A stretch of DNA of 64,000 bases, from NCBI RefSeq assembly GCF_000167195.1, contig NZ_AADV02000002.1, positions 1 to 64,000 of the forward strand. The letters are read 5' to 3'. Every line of letters starts with the position of its first letter. The first letter of the stretch is position 1. The notes beneath the pieces are model-generated. The model was not told where the DNA came from, did not search any database, and was given only the letters and a program-made list of their open reading frames with translations. Made by a program: the position numbers and the translations under genes. Source of the DNA: Crocosphaera watsonii WH 8501. Its GTDB lineage: Bacteria > Cyanobacteriota > Cyanobacteriia > Cyanobacteriales > Microcystaceae. Positions 52,017 through 59,726 of the stretch are shown here, piece after piece.

Positions 52017-53708
52017 GGTTTGCTGAATAAAAGCAAAACCCTATTCTTTAAAAGGTTACACCCATATTCGCGATCGCAAAAAAGATCAGCTTTGTCGGCT
52101 ACAAACCGCTATAATTGGTAGAAACACCTCCCAGTTGTTGGTCAAGAACAAATGTATCGAAAAGAGGAGCAACCTTTACCGCCCCCAGAAAAATTTGAAT
52201 TACCTTTCGAGGGCAAATTGTCCCCCAATAATCGTTGGGTAATCATGGCAGAGTTGATACCTTGGGATGATTTTGAGGAAGAATATGCTAAACTTTTTTC
52301 AGCAGAAAAAGGTGCGCCAGCCAAACTATTTAGAATGGCATTAGGGACATTAATTATTAAGGAAAAATTAGGAACAAGTGATAGAGAAACTATAGAACAG
52401 ATTAGAGAAAATCCCTATCTACAATACTTTATAGGTTTAAATTGTTATCAACAAGAGCCACCACTGGAATCTTCAATGCTAGTTCATTTTAGGAAAAGAA
52501 TTGATGGAGAATTGATAAACAAAATCAATAAAAAAATAGTAAAAAGAGAAATAGACAAGAGTGATAAAGAAGTAAAAAAAAAGGATTGTCTCCAAGAAAA
52601 AGGAGAAAAAATAAAAAATAAAGGTAAACTAATTTTAGATGCGACTTGTGCGCCAGCAGACATCAAATACCCAACGGATTTAGGCATATTAAATCAAGCC
52701 AGAATTGAGACAGAAAGAATAATAGATAATCTTTATAAACCATTAAGAGTAAAATTGAGAAAAAAGCCGAGAACTTCTAGAATAATTGCTAGAAAGGAAT
52801 ACTTAAAAGTAGCTAAAAAACGAAAAGTATCTTATCAAGAAAGAAGAAAAGCTATCGGGAAACAGTTAAAATACCTTAAGAAAAATTTAGGAAATATAGA
52901 AGACTTAATTCAAGCTGGGGCTTCCCTGGAAAATCTGAGTAAAAGACAGAAAAATTGTCTAGAGACTATCAAAAAAGTTTATGAACAACAACAGTCAATG
53001 TGGGAGAATAAGACCCAGAGTGTTCCTCAAAGAATTGTAAGTTTAACTCAACGGCATATTCGTCCAATAGTGAGGGGAAAAGCAGGAAAACCAATAGAGT
53101 TTGGAGCTAAACTCTCAGTAAGCTGTGTAGATAACTATGTGTTTCTAGACAAAATAAGTTGGGAAAACTTCAATGAATCTTGTCATTTAAAAGAACAAGT
53201 AGAAAAGTATAAAAAAACGTTTGGCTATTATCCCGAATCCGTCCATGTAGATAAAATTTATCGAACTAGGGAAAACAGAAATTGGTGTAAGGAAAGAGGG
53301 ATAAGAATCAGTGGTCCGAAGTTAGGAAGACCTCCGAAAAATGTCAGTGAAGAAGAAAAGAAACAAGCCCACTCCGATGAATGCTTCCGTAATGCTATTG
53401 AGGGAAAGTTTGGACAAGCTAAACGAAGATTTAGCCTAAATCTCGTGATGACAAAACTCCCTGAAACCTCCATTACATCTATTGCTATTACATTTTTAGT
53501 TGTCAATCTTTCTAAACTTCTGAGGCAGTTTTTGTCGCTTTTTTTGTCCTTATTTACTAATAATAGAACAGGGGAACTCATTAAACCGCCTTTCATTAAT
53601 TTTGATTATACTTTAAACAATTTTTATGTACTAAAACTTATTGATTTGTCAGAAAATTCTTGGTCAAAAGTGGCATAAATTTTGGAGAAACTTTTTCAGC
53701 AAACCCTA
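52014..53708 (+). mobile_element. 1695-bp IS, copy 3, complete with AAT target duplication
   Basis: Ends TAGGGTTTGCTGAA (from 52014) and TTCAGCAAACCCTA (to 53708) are 14-bp perfect inverted repeats, flanked by AAT at 52011-52013 and 53709-53711. It has truncated the caspase-fold gene. It carries an intact 508-aa transposase and is the reference copy for those at 1-742 and 19450-21144. Confidence 0.95.
52152..53678 (+). CDS. IS5/IS1182-like DDE transposase, intact
   Basis: The 508-aa protein begins with a DUF772-like N-terminal domain (LPPPEKFELPFEGKLSPNNR, LIPWDDFEEEYAKLFSAEKG, FRMALGTLIIKEKLGTSDRE, IRENPYLQYFIGLNCYQQEP). First catalytic Asp is in KLILDATCAPADIKYPTDLG, the second in FGYYPESVHVDKIYRTRENR, and the Glu in DECFRNAIEGKFGQAKRRFS. 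The spacer is Lys/Arg-rich. No frame damage is seen, so this copy could be active and move the others. Family assignment between IS5 and IS1182 is uncertain; the 3-bp duplication suits the ISL2 group of IS5, the length suits IS1182. Confidence 0.88.
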   Translation: MYRKEEQPLPPPEKFELPFEGKLSPNNRWVIMAELIPWDDFEEEYAKLFSAEKGAPAKLFRMALGTLIIKEKLGTSDRETIEQIRENPYLQYFIGLNCYQQEPPLESSMLVHFRKRIDGELINKINKKIVKREIDKSDKEVKKKDCLQEKGEKIKNKGKLILDATCAPADIKYPTDLGILNQARIETERIIDNLYKPLRVKLRKKPRTSRIIARKEYLKVAKKRKVSYQERRKAIGKQLKYLKKNLGNIEDLIQAGASLENLSKRQKNCLETIKKVYEQQQSMWENKTQSVPQRIVSLTQRHIRPIVRGKAGKPIEFGAKLSVSCVDNYVFLDKISWENFNESCHLKEQVEKYKKTFGYYPESVHVDKIYRTRENRNWCKERGIRISGPKLGRPPKNVSEEEKKQAHSDECFRNAIEGKFGQAKRRFSLNLVMTKLPETSITSIAITFLVVNLSKLLRQFLSLFLSLFTNNRTGELIKPPFINFDYTLNNFYVLKLIDLSENSWSKVA

Positions 53709-53716
53709 AATATTAG

Positions 53717-53755
53717 TAATACCACACCAAAATCTTTGATTTTGGTGTGGTATTA
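53717..53755 (-). terminator. 18-bp perfect hairpin after the host-attachment gene
   Basis: TAATACCACACCAAAATC, a TTT loop, and its exact reverse complement, ending 3 bases before the stop of the minus-strand gene. It may be an intrinsic-type terminator, bidirectional, or an unrelated repeat. No clear T-run follows on either side. Confidence 0.6.
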
Positions 53756-53757
53756 CA

Positions 53758-54252
53758 TCAAAGCACCACGGCTTTGCGAGCAGGGACTAAATTTTTATGG
53801 GCTAAATATTCATGAAGTTCTAGAGGTTTTAATTTACAAAGGTCTTTGGCTAATTCTTCAAGTTTGATGTTTCTGGATAAATGAGGCATCAGGGACTCAC
53901 GCACAAATCCTAACATTTGAGGTTCAGCTACCAAAAGAATTAAATGAGACTCCCATTGACTGAGAAGTTCTGCAATTTTGTGGCTAATATCCTTAGCAAA
54001 ATGACGTTCATATTCGCTGATATGGTTTTGACGATGATCGTCATAGCCATGGCCTTGACTGCGAGAGCCTCGGTTTCGCCCTGTTTTCGTATTCGCCCAG
54101 AGTTCCTTGCCGGCCATTTCCTTGGCCGCATTGGTTAAACATTGATGTTCAATTAGATTAGGACTTGACTGATATTCAGGAAAATCTGCCTCTTCTAGGG
54201 TAAAAAAGCGGGCTTTGGTACCATCCATAACAGCAACGACAGCTTGATTCAT
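53758..54252 (-). CDS. Host attachment (baeRF-like) family protein
   Basis: About 164 aa from ATG 54252 (MNQAVVAVMDGTKARFFTLE). The family pattern includes AVVAVMDGTKARFF, a central GRNRGSRSQGHGYDDHRQNH, then HFAKDISHKIAELL and LILLVAEPQMLGFVRESLMP, matching the Pfam host attachment protein family, which is distantly related to release factor eRF1 domains. The 52 extra upstream codons in the open frame (MHLSSNYTRVGQ) lack conserved sequence. The name comes from an Agrobacterium gene; the real function in cyanobacteria is unknown. Confidence 0.78.
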   Translation of the reverse strand: MNQAVVAVMDGTKARFFTLEEADFPEYQSSPNLIEHQCLTNAAKEMAGKELWANTKTGRNRGSRSQGHGYDDHRQNHISEYERHFAKDISHKIAELLSQWESHLILLVAEPQMLGFVRESLMPHLSRNIKLEELAKDLCKLKPLELHEYLAHKNLVPARKAVVL

Positions 54253-54436
54253 AGGACTTTCTGATAGAATTCTCGAGATCCCCATCTTAGCAGCCAAGTT
54301 TGTATAGTAGAACACTTTGGCATAAAGCTTAAAATTTGCAGTAAAACAACTTAACAATCTTTTCTTAACCTTCTGCCCAACCCTAGTGTAATTACTGGAG
54401 AGATGCAAATTGGGGCGATCGCATTTCTCGTTATCG

Positions 54437-54808
54437 TTAAGATAATGGTGTAATTGTTACCGATCCTCCAGCAATACCCTGAATTTTCAATTCATACCCT
54501 TCAAGTAATCCCATCCCAATCAACGGATCTGTTTCAGATTCGTTTACTTCGACGGATCTAACCTGTCCATCCCAAATTATGGAAGCTTCATATACATTAA
54601 ATAAACATAAACTCCCATCCCCTAAAATCCCTTCTTATTCCATGTACCAAATCAATCCTAGTTTTGTGATAATAGCAGATGGCAAGGTGAGAAAGCCTGT
54701 ATATCCCGTATCGATTACTGCTTTAATTCCCTGATTTACTTTATTTTCACCAAGCACAGCTAACTTGATAATTGCCTCTCTATTCGTATTTACATAACCA
54801 ATAATCAT
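54437..54808 (-). pseudogene. Clan AA aspartic protease with an internal stop codon
   Basis: Reading from ATG 54808 gives MIIGYVNTNREAIIKLAVLG, then IKAVIDTGYTGFLTLPSAII (the DTG active-site motif of single-domain aspartic proteases), KLGLIWYME and then TAA at 54635-54637 (codon 58). The frame continues as EGILGDGSLCLFNVYEASII, WDGQVRSVEVNESETDPLIG, MGLLEGYELKIQGIAGGSVT, ending at 54437. A single nonsense change inactivates an otherwise complete 123-aa gene. Its ATG overlaps the end of the next gene by four bases, so it was translationally coupled. Confidence 0.85.
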
Positions 54809-55080
54809 GTTTGTGTATTAGAAGAAGAAAAACCAAAGCGATGAACCGCAGGATAGCCAATACGAATACCAAAAATTTGTGCATCAGGATGATGTTTTAG
54901 TAATTGTTTGGCCGCCGTTAAGCTATCATTAGCAACTTCAAAGGTTCCGCTTTCAATGTCAATAGCAACTATTTTACCGTGATTATTTGCCTCAACTTGA
55001 GAACGAATCTGAGAGTCATAGAGTTGATGACCACGTTTTGCTAATTCTTCTTTGCTATAACGGGGTTGTCGAATTGTCAT
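54805..55080 (-). CDS. Conserved hypothetical protein coupled to the aspartic protease (91 aa)
   Basis: MTIRQPRYSKEELAKRGHQL, GKIVAIDIESGTFEVANDSL, LLKHHPDAQIFGIRIGYPAV. The pattern D-I-x-S-G-x-[FY]-E-[IV] and P-D-A-x-I-[FW]-x-x-R-I-G-Y-x-A-V is a frequent cyanobacterial family encoded just before aspartic-protease-like genes, as here with an ATGA overlap. It may form a two-gene module with the protease, but its function is unknown. Intact while its partner is broken. Confidence 0.72.
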   Translation of the reverse strand: MTIRQPRYSKEELAKRGHQLYDSQIRSQVEANNHGKIVAIDIESGTFEVANDSLTAAKQLLKHHPDAQIFGIRIGYPAVHRFGFSSSNTQT

Positions 55081-55268
55081 GGATTTACTGATCTTGTCTT
55101 ATTTCTTAATTTTAGCTTTGAATGAAGAAGGAAGATGAATAGGTTATCGAGTAATTTCCTTATTCTTCTACTTCAACTGAAAATTCACGATAAATTGCTA
55201 AAGGAGATAATGGATAATTAATTAACAAATAACCAACATATCTTATCGCCACCTAACCCACCCTACAA

Positions 55269-56549
55269 CTAACTTTCGGTCTGTATGTTACGTTTAGGAT
55301 CACCTAATTTAACTGGTTGTGTTGCTTTAACTGGAGAAACTACTGGGGTTAAATTCCAATGATTAGCTAATCTTTGTAAGAAGCGATCTTGTTCTACTCG
55401 AAAGCGATCAATATTTGGTCCATGATTGATAATAGCAAACCAGACTGGCCCCCTTTCTTTGGTAGGAATAACCCCAGCTAAGGCACTAACCTGGGCTAGG
55501 GTTCCGGTTTTAACGGCAACTCCATCGGGAAGATTTCGCCATTGAACTGTTCCTGTTTTATCTCGTCCCCCCATAGGAAATAAGTCGGCAACATTTAAAG
55601 GATTATCTTGTAATTTTTCTTCCATTGCTATTAACATTCCTACTGAAGCCCTGGGAGAAATACGGTTTTCTACCCCTAACCCCGATCCGTTGATTAATTG
55701 GATTTCATGGCTATCAACTTTAGCTGCTTTGGCTGCCACTTCTGAGACAACGGCCGCCCCTCCCACAGAGTCAGCAATCATCTCGGACATGACATTATTA
55801 CTATAAATATTCATTTGTTTGAGGAGTTCCGCCATGGTTAAAGATTGATGTTTCAGTAACCTTTGTGCTGTTTCAGGGACATTATTTTCAACTTTAACTG
55901 TGCCTTGAATGGTAATTTGCGGTTTAGGAGTGTTGGGGGGTAAGGTTTGATATTGTTTTTTAATTAAGGGAGTCCAACGAGAAGAATTAAAAGCTAATTG
56001 TAATAATTGTCCTGATTTTTGGCGATCGCTTTTAAAATTCATGGCAAAATTATCCACAATAATCAGATTGCCACTAACTTGTTTAATACCCAGTTCATTG
56101 AGTTTATTTCCCACTGCGATCGCTTCTTCCCGAACAAATAAGGGATCACCGCTACCTTTAACGATTAAATCCCCCTTCAAAACTCCATTTTCGACGGTTC
56201 CAACCTTTAAAAATTCTGTTTCAAAACGATGTCCAGTTCCCCAAGTTTCCAAGGCTGCTAAAGAGGTAGCAATTTTGGTTAAAGAGGCGGCGGATAAGGG
56301 CGTTTTGGCTTGATGATCTCCTAAATAAGCCCAGTCTGATTGTAGCCAAATGGCTTGTCTATTACTAGAAAACCCTAAGGAGGACAATCTTTGCAAATAA
56401 TCCGCAATGATAGACTCTACCACGGGATCGGATTGGGTGGGAACATCAAACACTTTTGCTTCTTGCCAAGCTACCACGGGAACCACCTCAATAGGAGGGG
56501 GTGTTTTTCCTAATAAGTTACCTAAAATTAAAGCTAATAGATCCAACAT
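55269..56549 (-). CDS. dacB: D-alanyl-D-alanine carboxypeptidase/endopeptidase (PBP4 family)
   Basis: An S13 peptidase that trims or cleaves peptidoglycan cross-links in the periplasm. The 426-aa product shows the penicillin-binding motifs: SxxK at residues 89-92 (SAASLTKIATS), SNN in YSNNVMSEMIAD (about 246), and KTG in VAVKTGTLAQVSALAG (about 351). INGSGLGVENRISPRASV matches the family. The N-terminus (LDLLALILGNLLGKTPPP) resembles a signal peptide. The gene is complete. Confidence 0.93.
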   Translation of the reverse strand: MLDLLALILGNLLGKTPPPIEVVPVVAWQEAKVFDVPTQSDPVVESIIADYLQRLSSLGFSSNRQAIWLQSDWAYLGDHQAKTPLSAASLTKIATSLAALETWGTGHRFETEFLKVGTVENGVLKGDLIVKGSGDPLFVREEAIAVGNKLNELGIKQVSGNLIIVDNFAMNFKSDRQKSGQLLQLAFNSSRWTPLIKKQYQTLPPNTPKPQITIQGTVKVENNVPETAQRLLKHQSLTMAELLKQMNIYSNNVMSEMIADSVGGAAVVSEVAAKAAKVDSHEIQLINGSGLGVENRISPRASVGMLIAMEEKLQDNPLNVADLFPMGGRDKTGTVQWRNLPDGVAVKTGTLAQVSALAGVIPTKERGPVWFAIINHGPNIDRFRVEQDRFLQRLANHWNLTPVVSPVKATQPVKLGDPKRNIQTES

Positions 56550-56631
56550 TTTTAAAACTCCTCACTGATCAATCTTTTCTGGAAAAAACTCCAACTCCGC
56601 GCCTCCGAACTCAGGTTACAGATGTTCATAC

Positions 56632-56671
56632 TATAGGGGTCAACGCCGAGGGCAGTCGAAGTGTTCACCCC
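56632..56671. repeat. 28-bp palindrome family, degenerate copy 5
   Basis: ATAGGGGTCAACGCCGAGGG followed by CAGTCGAAGTGTTCACCCC. The arms GGGGTCAACG and GTTCACCCC remain but the centre contains a different CGAGGGCAGTCGAAGTG segment. ACAGATGTTCATACT before and GAAATTGGTATAAG after match the longer repeat unit. Confidence 0.65.
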
Positions 56672-56701
56672 GAATGAAATTGGTATAAGAATCCTGTCTT
56701 T

Positions 56702-57574
56702 CTACGAAGGTGTGGGTAAGCCTTCCAGATAACGAAGAAATTCTAATAATTCCCCATCAGACAGCACCTGACGCGATCGCTTTCCATAAGTTTTGACTAA
56801 ATATTCCCGACCTTGTTCCGTTGTCCATTTTAATCGTTTTAATTCTACATTAGAACGGGCTATAATTTCGGAAAAGTCAAGCAATTCTTCTTCTACGGGA
56901 GGTTTTTCTTCTATTTCTGGTTCTTCGGTAATTTCAGAAATAGGAAGAGAGGTTTCCTCTATTTCTGGTTCCTGTGGGGTTTCAACAATAGGAAGGGGTT
57001 TTTCTTCTATTTCTGGTTTCTGTGAAGTTTCAACAATAGGAAGGGGTTTTTCTTCTATTTCTGGTTCCTGTGGGGTTTCAACAATAGGAAGGGGTTTTTC
57101 TTCTATTTCTGCTTGTATTGATGGTGATTGCTTAGAGTTGGTTGTAGTTTTAACTCGCTTTTTAGATGATTTAGTTGGGGTTTCAGTTTTGATTTTAATC
57201 GGTGCTTCAGGTTCTGTTTCTATCTCTTTAATTTCATTTTTAGTAACAACTGGTTCAACGGTTTTTTCTGGGGGAGGAGATGAGTATGCAACCGTTGATT
57301 TTGGTTGAGTGATTTCTGGAGGAGAGGGTGATGGTTGAACCGCAATTTTCTCCGTCACTGCAACAGGTTTAACCTCTAATTGTAAATTATTTAATGCTCG
57401 TTCGATCGCCCGATCTTCTGCGGCTTCAATTTTCTCATCTGCTGCTAATCCCGTACTTAATGTTACATTATCATTCTGTAGTAATACCCTAACAATATAT
57501 TTCCCATGATCGATGCTCACTAACTCACTAACTAAACTTCCTCCCGGATAATGTTTTCGGAATTGGTTTAACAT
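56702..57574 (-). CDS. Hypothetical protein with Glu/Pro-rich repeats (290 aa)
   Basis: ATG 57574 (MLNQFRKHYPGGSLVSELVS) is preceded by AGGAATATTGATT. An N-terminal domain of about 85 residues (SIDHGKYIVRVLLQNDNVTL, LAADEKIEAAEDRAIERALN) resembles a small double-stranded RNA-binding or nucleotide-editing fold. A long disordered part then contains four units of PEIEEKPLPIVETPQE type (about 155-225). The C-terminal domain of about 60 residues (DFSEIIARSNVELKRLKWTT, EQGREYLVKTYGKRSRQVLS, DGELLEFLRYLEGLP) looks like a conserved helical module found at the ends of cyanobacterial proteins. Function unknown. Confidence 0.75.
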   Translation of the reverse strand: MLNQFRKHYPGGSLVSELVSIDHGKYIVRVLLQNDNVTLSTGLAADEKIEAAEDRAIERALNNLQLEVKPVAVTEKIAVQPSPSPPEITQPKSTVAYSSPPPEKTVEPVVTKNEIKEIETEPEAPIKIKTETPTKSSKKRVKTTTNSKQSPSIQAEIEEKPLPIVETPQEPEIEEKPLPIVETSQKPEIEEKPLPIVETPQEPEIEETSLPISEITEEPEIEEKPPVEEELLDFSEIIARSNVELKRLKWTTEQGREYLVKTYGKRSRQVLSDGELLEFLRYLEGLPTPS

Positions 57575-57819
57575 AATCAATATTCCTCTATTACTATTCC
57601 TATTAATAAGTTATATTGTACTATAATAACAACAATACAAGTTTGTAGTCAAGGCTTTAGCCTTGATCATGACCATCTTTATCGTCTGTTAGGACTGACG
57701 ACAAACTTACTTTCAAGTTTGCCTACCTACTTAGAATAATGGATAATTGATGGACTCGGGTAAACCCTTGGCCTTTCAAGGATGAGTTTTTCTGCCCATT
57801 CTACATTATCCATTATGGA

Positions 57820-58806
57820 TTAACTATTGAGTAATTGCTTCAAGGTTTCTGTTTCCAAACGAGGACCATAACAAGTAACAATGCGAGAAGAAGCGCGGGA
57901 AGCTAAATCACCAGCTTGAGCATAACTCATGCCGTGGGTAACTCCATATAAAAAGGCTCCAGCGTACATATCTCCGGCACCTACAGTATCAACAGCTTCC
58001 ACAGGATAAGGGGTGATTTCTATTAATTCTTGACCATCGAAAACTACAGATCCCTGTGATCCCCTGGTAATAGCAAACCCTTGAGATAAGCTTTTCAAAT
58101 AATTAACCGCCTCAGAAAAGTCTTCTGTATCAGCCATTTTTAGAGCTTCTGACTCGTTAGCAAAAATAAACTCAATTTGCTCTCCAATGATTTCTAATAA
58201 TCCCTCTTTAAAAAAAGAGACCATATTGGGATCAGACAAAGAAAATGTGGTTTTTACTCCCGATTCTTGAGCAATTTCTCTGGCTTTAATAGCTGCTGCT
58301 TTGGCGGTGGGAGAAGTGACTAAATACCCTTCCATGTAGAGATATTCCGAATCAGCGATCGCCCCAGGCACCAATTCTGTTTCCGATAAACTGCCACTGA
58401 TCCCCAAAAAAGTATTCATAGTGCGATCGGCATCGGGAGTCACCATAACTAAACATTTGCCTGTGGTACCATCCACTTCTTTTTCGTCGTGAACATTGGT
58501 ATCCAAACCACAATTTTGTAAATCTTCTAAGTAAAAAAATCCAGCTTCATCCTTAGCTACCTTACAAGAATAAAAACCACTTGCACCCAATTGACTCAAG
58601 GCCACCATAGTATTAGCTGCGGAACCGCCACCACTTTGTTTACAAAGATTACCATTAAACTTAGCGATGATTTCCCCTTGACGGGACTCATCCACCAAAG
58701 TCATAACACCTTTATCAATCTGTAATTCTTGTAGCAACTCAGGAGTCACTCTAAACTCCATGTCAACTAAGGCATTACCGACACCGTAAACGTGATACTT
58801 TTTACC
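57820..58806 (-). CDS. PfkB-family carbohydrate/nucleoside kinase
   Basis: I use ATG 58806 ([20 protein letters not shown]), five codons inside the longest frame. The 328-aa sugar kinase shows PfkB signature 1 [20 protein letters not shown] (about 59-78) and signature 2 [20 protein letters not shown] (catalytic Asp near 279). Adenosine kinase or a ribokinase-like substrate preference is likely, judging by [11 protein letters not shown] and the strictly conserved NESEALKMA, but the exact substrate cannot be told from sequence. Complete, single gene. Confidence 0.88.
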   Translation of the reverse strand, partial: GKKYHVYGVGNALVDMEFRVTPELLQELQIDKGVMTLVDESRQGEIIAKFNGNLCKQSGGGSAANTMVALSQLGASGFYSCKVAKDEAGFFYLEDLQNCGLDTNVHDEKEVDGTTGKCLVMVTPDADRTMNTFLGISGSLSETELVPGAIADSEYLYMEGYLVTSPTAKAAAIKAREIAQESGVKTTFSLSDPNMVSFFKEGLLEIIGEQIEFIFANESEALKMADTEDFSEAVNYLKSLSQGFAITRGSQGSVVFDGQELIEITPYPVEAVDTVGAGDMYAGAFLYGVTHGMSYAQAGDLASRASSRIVTCYGPRLETETLKQLLNS

Positions 58807-59040
58807 CATGCTAATTCCCAAGTGATTACTTAATTTTAACCCCGTCCTTAATTACGAGGTCTCATCCTCACGATAATACAACATTCAATCAGGTTAATAC
58901 TACTTAATTTTTGCTAGTGGATAGCTAGACGTATGGAGTATGTGGGGTTTATCATTAAAGGAAATGGTTGAACTAGAAGGAAAAGTCAAGGGACTGATAT
59001 TCCTTCATCTATCATTAACTGTTGTCCTGAACCCCCTTTA

Positions 59041-59724
59041 ATGGAAACTCAAGCAATTGTCGAGCTATTCCCGTTGTTTAGTGTAGCGAATCCAGAAACC
59101 CTAGAATGGATATTGTCTGTTATTGATGAAGAGAGTTATGAACAGAATGAAGAAATTATAAAAGAGAATGACTGGGGAAAAGCGGTTCACTTTATTGTAT
59201 CGGGTTGGGTTAAAGTGCGTTCTCACTATAACAATCAGCAAACGGTGTTAGAAATCCTCGGTAAAGGGGATTTTTTCGGAGAAATGGAGGTTTTAGACGA
59301 GTCACTTAAGTATGTGGATGTTATTGCCCTGTCTGATGTTCAATTACTGAGTATCTCCGCACAACGTTTTTTACAGATGCTATTCAAAGATCCTCAAGTC
59401 CATCACAAAATATTGCAACTCAGTGTCAGAAGATTTCGTCACCTATACCGTCGCTTTCAACTATATCAACAAACATCAAAAATCAAGCTGATTAAAACGT
59501 TAATTAAGTTAGCAGAAAACTATGGTAAATCAATCGAAGAGGGAGCAGAGATACTACAAATACCTCATCAAGACTTAGCCGATGTTGCTGATATCTCTTT
59601 GGATGAATGTGAGCAAATCATTACCCAATTAAAACACCAAGGTTGCCTAGAAAGTGACCCCTCTCGTCAACTTCTGTTTCTGACGAATCTTAAACAGCTA
59701 AACCATTTTGCTAAACAAATTTAA
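59041..59724 (+). CDS. Cyclic nucleotide-binding (Crp/Fnr-type) regulator-like protein
   Basis: The 227-aa protein has an N-terminal cNMP-binding jelly roll (LFPLFSVANPETLEWILSVI, GDFFGEMEVLDESLKYVDVI, LLSISAQRFLQMLFKDPQVH), then a long dimerisation helix and a C-terminal helical region (IKLIKTLIKLAENYG, IPHQDLADVADISLDECEQI, ITQLKHQGCLES) with the shape of a winged HTH. The phosphate-binding cassette (GEMEVLD) lacks the Arg-Ser typical of true cAMP binders, so it may sense another ligand or none. It lies 2 bp upstream of the M61 peptidase gene, so co-transcription is likely. Confidence 0.82.
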   Translation: METQAIVELFPLFSVANPETLEWILSVIDEESYEQNEEIIKENDWGKAVHFIVSGWVKVRSHYNNQQTVLEILGKGDFFGEMEVLDESLKYVDVIALSDVQLLSISAQRFLQMLFKDPQVHHKILQLSVRRFRHLYRRFQLYQQTSKIKLIKTLIKLAENYGKSIEEGAEILQIPHQDLADVADISLDECEQIITQLKHQGCLESDPSRQLLFLTNLKQLNHFAKQI

Positions 59725-59726
59725 GA

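Noticed and set aside
53682-53867. Plus-strand ORF after IS copy 3 (MEKLFQQTLNISNTTPK)
   Set aside because: It starts inside the IS terminus and runs through the hairpin and antisense of the host-attachment gene. A few codons may be the old caspase-gene tail, but no gene is supported.
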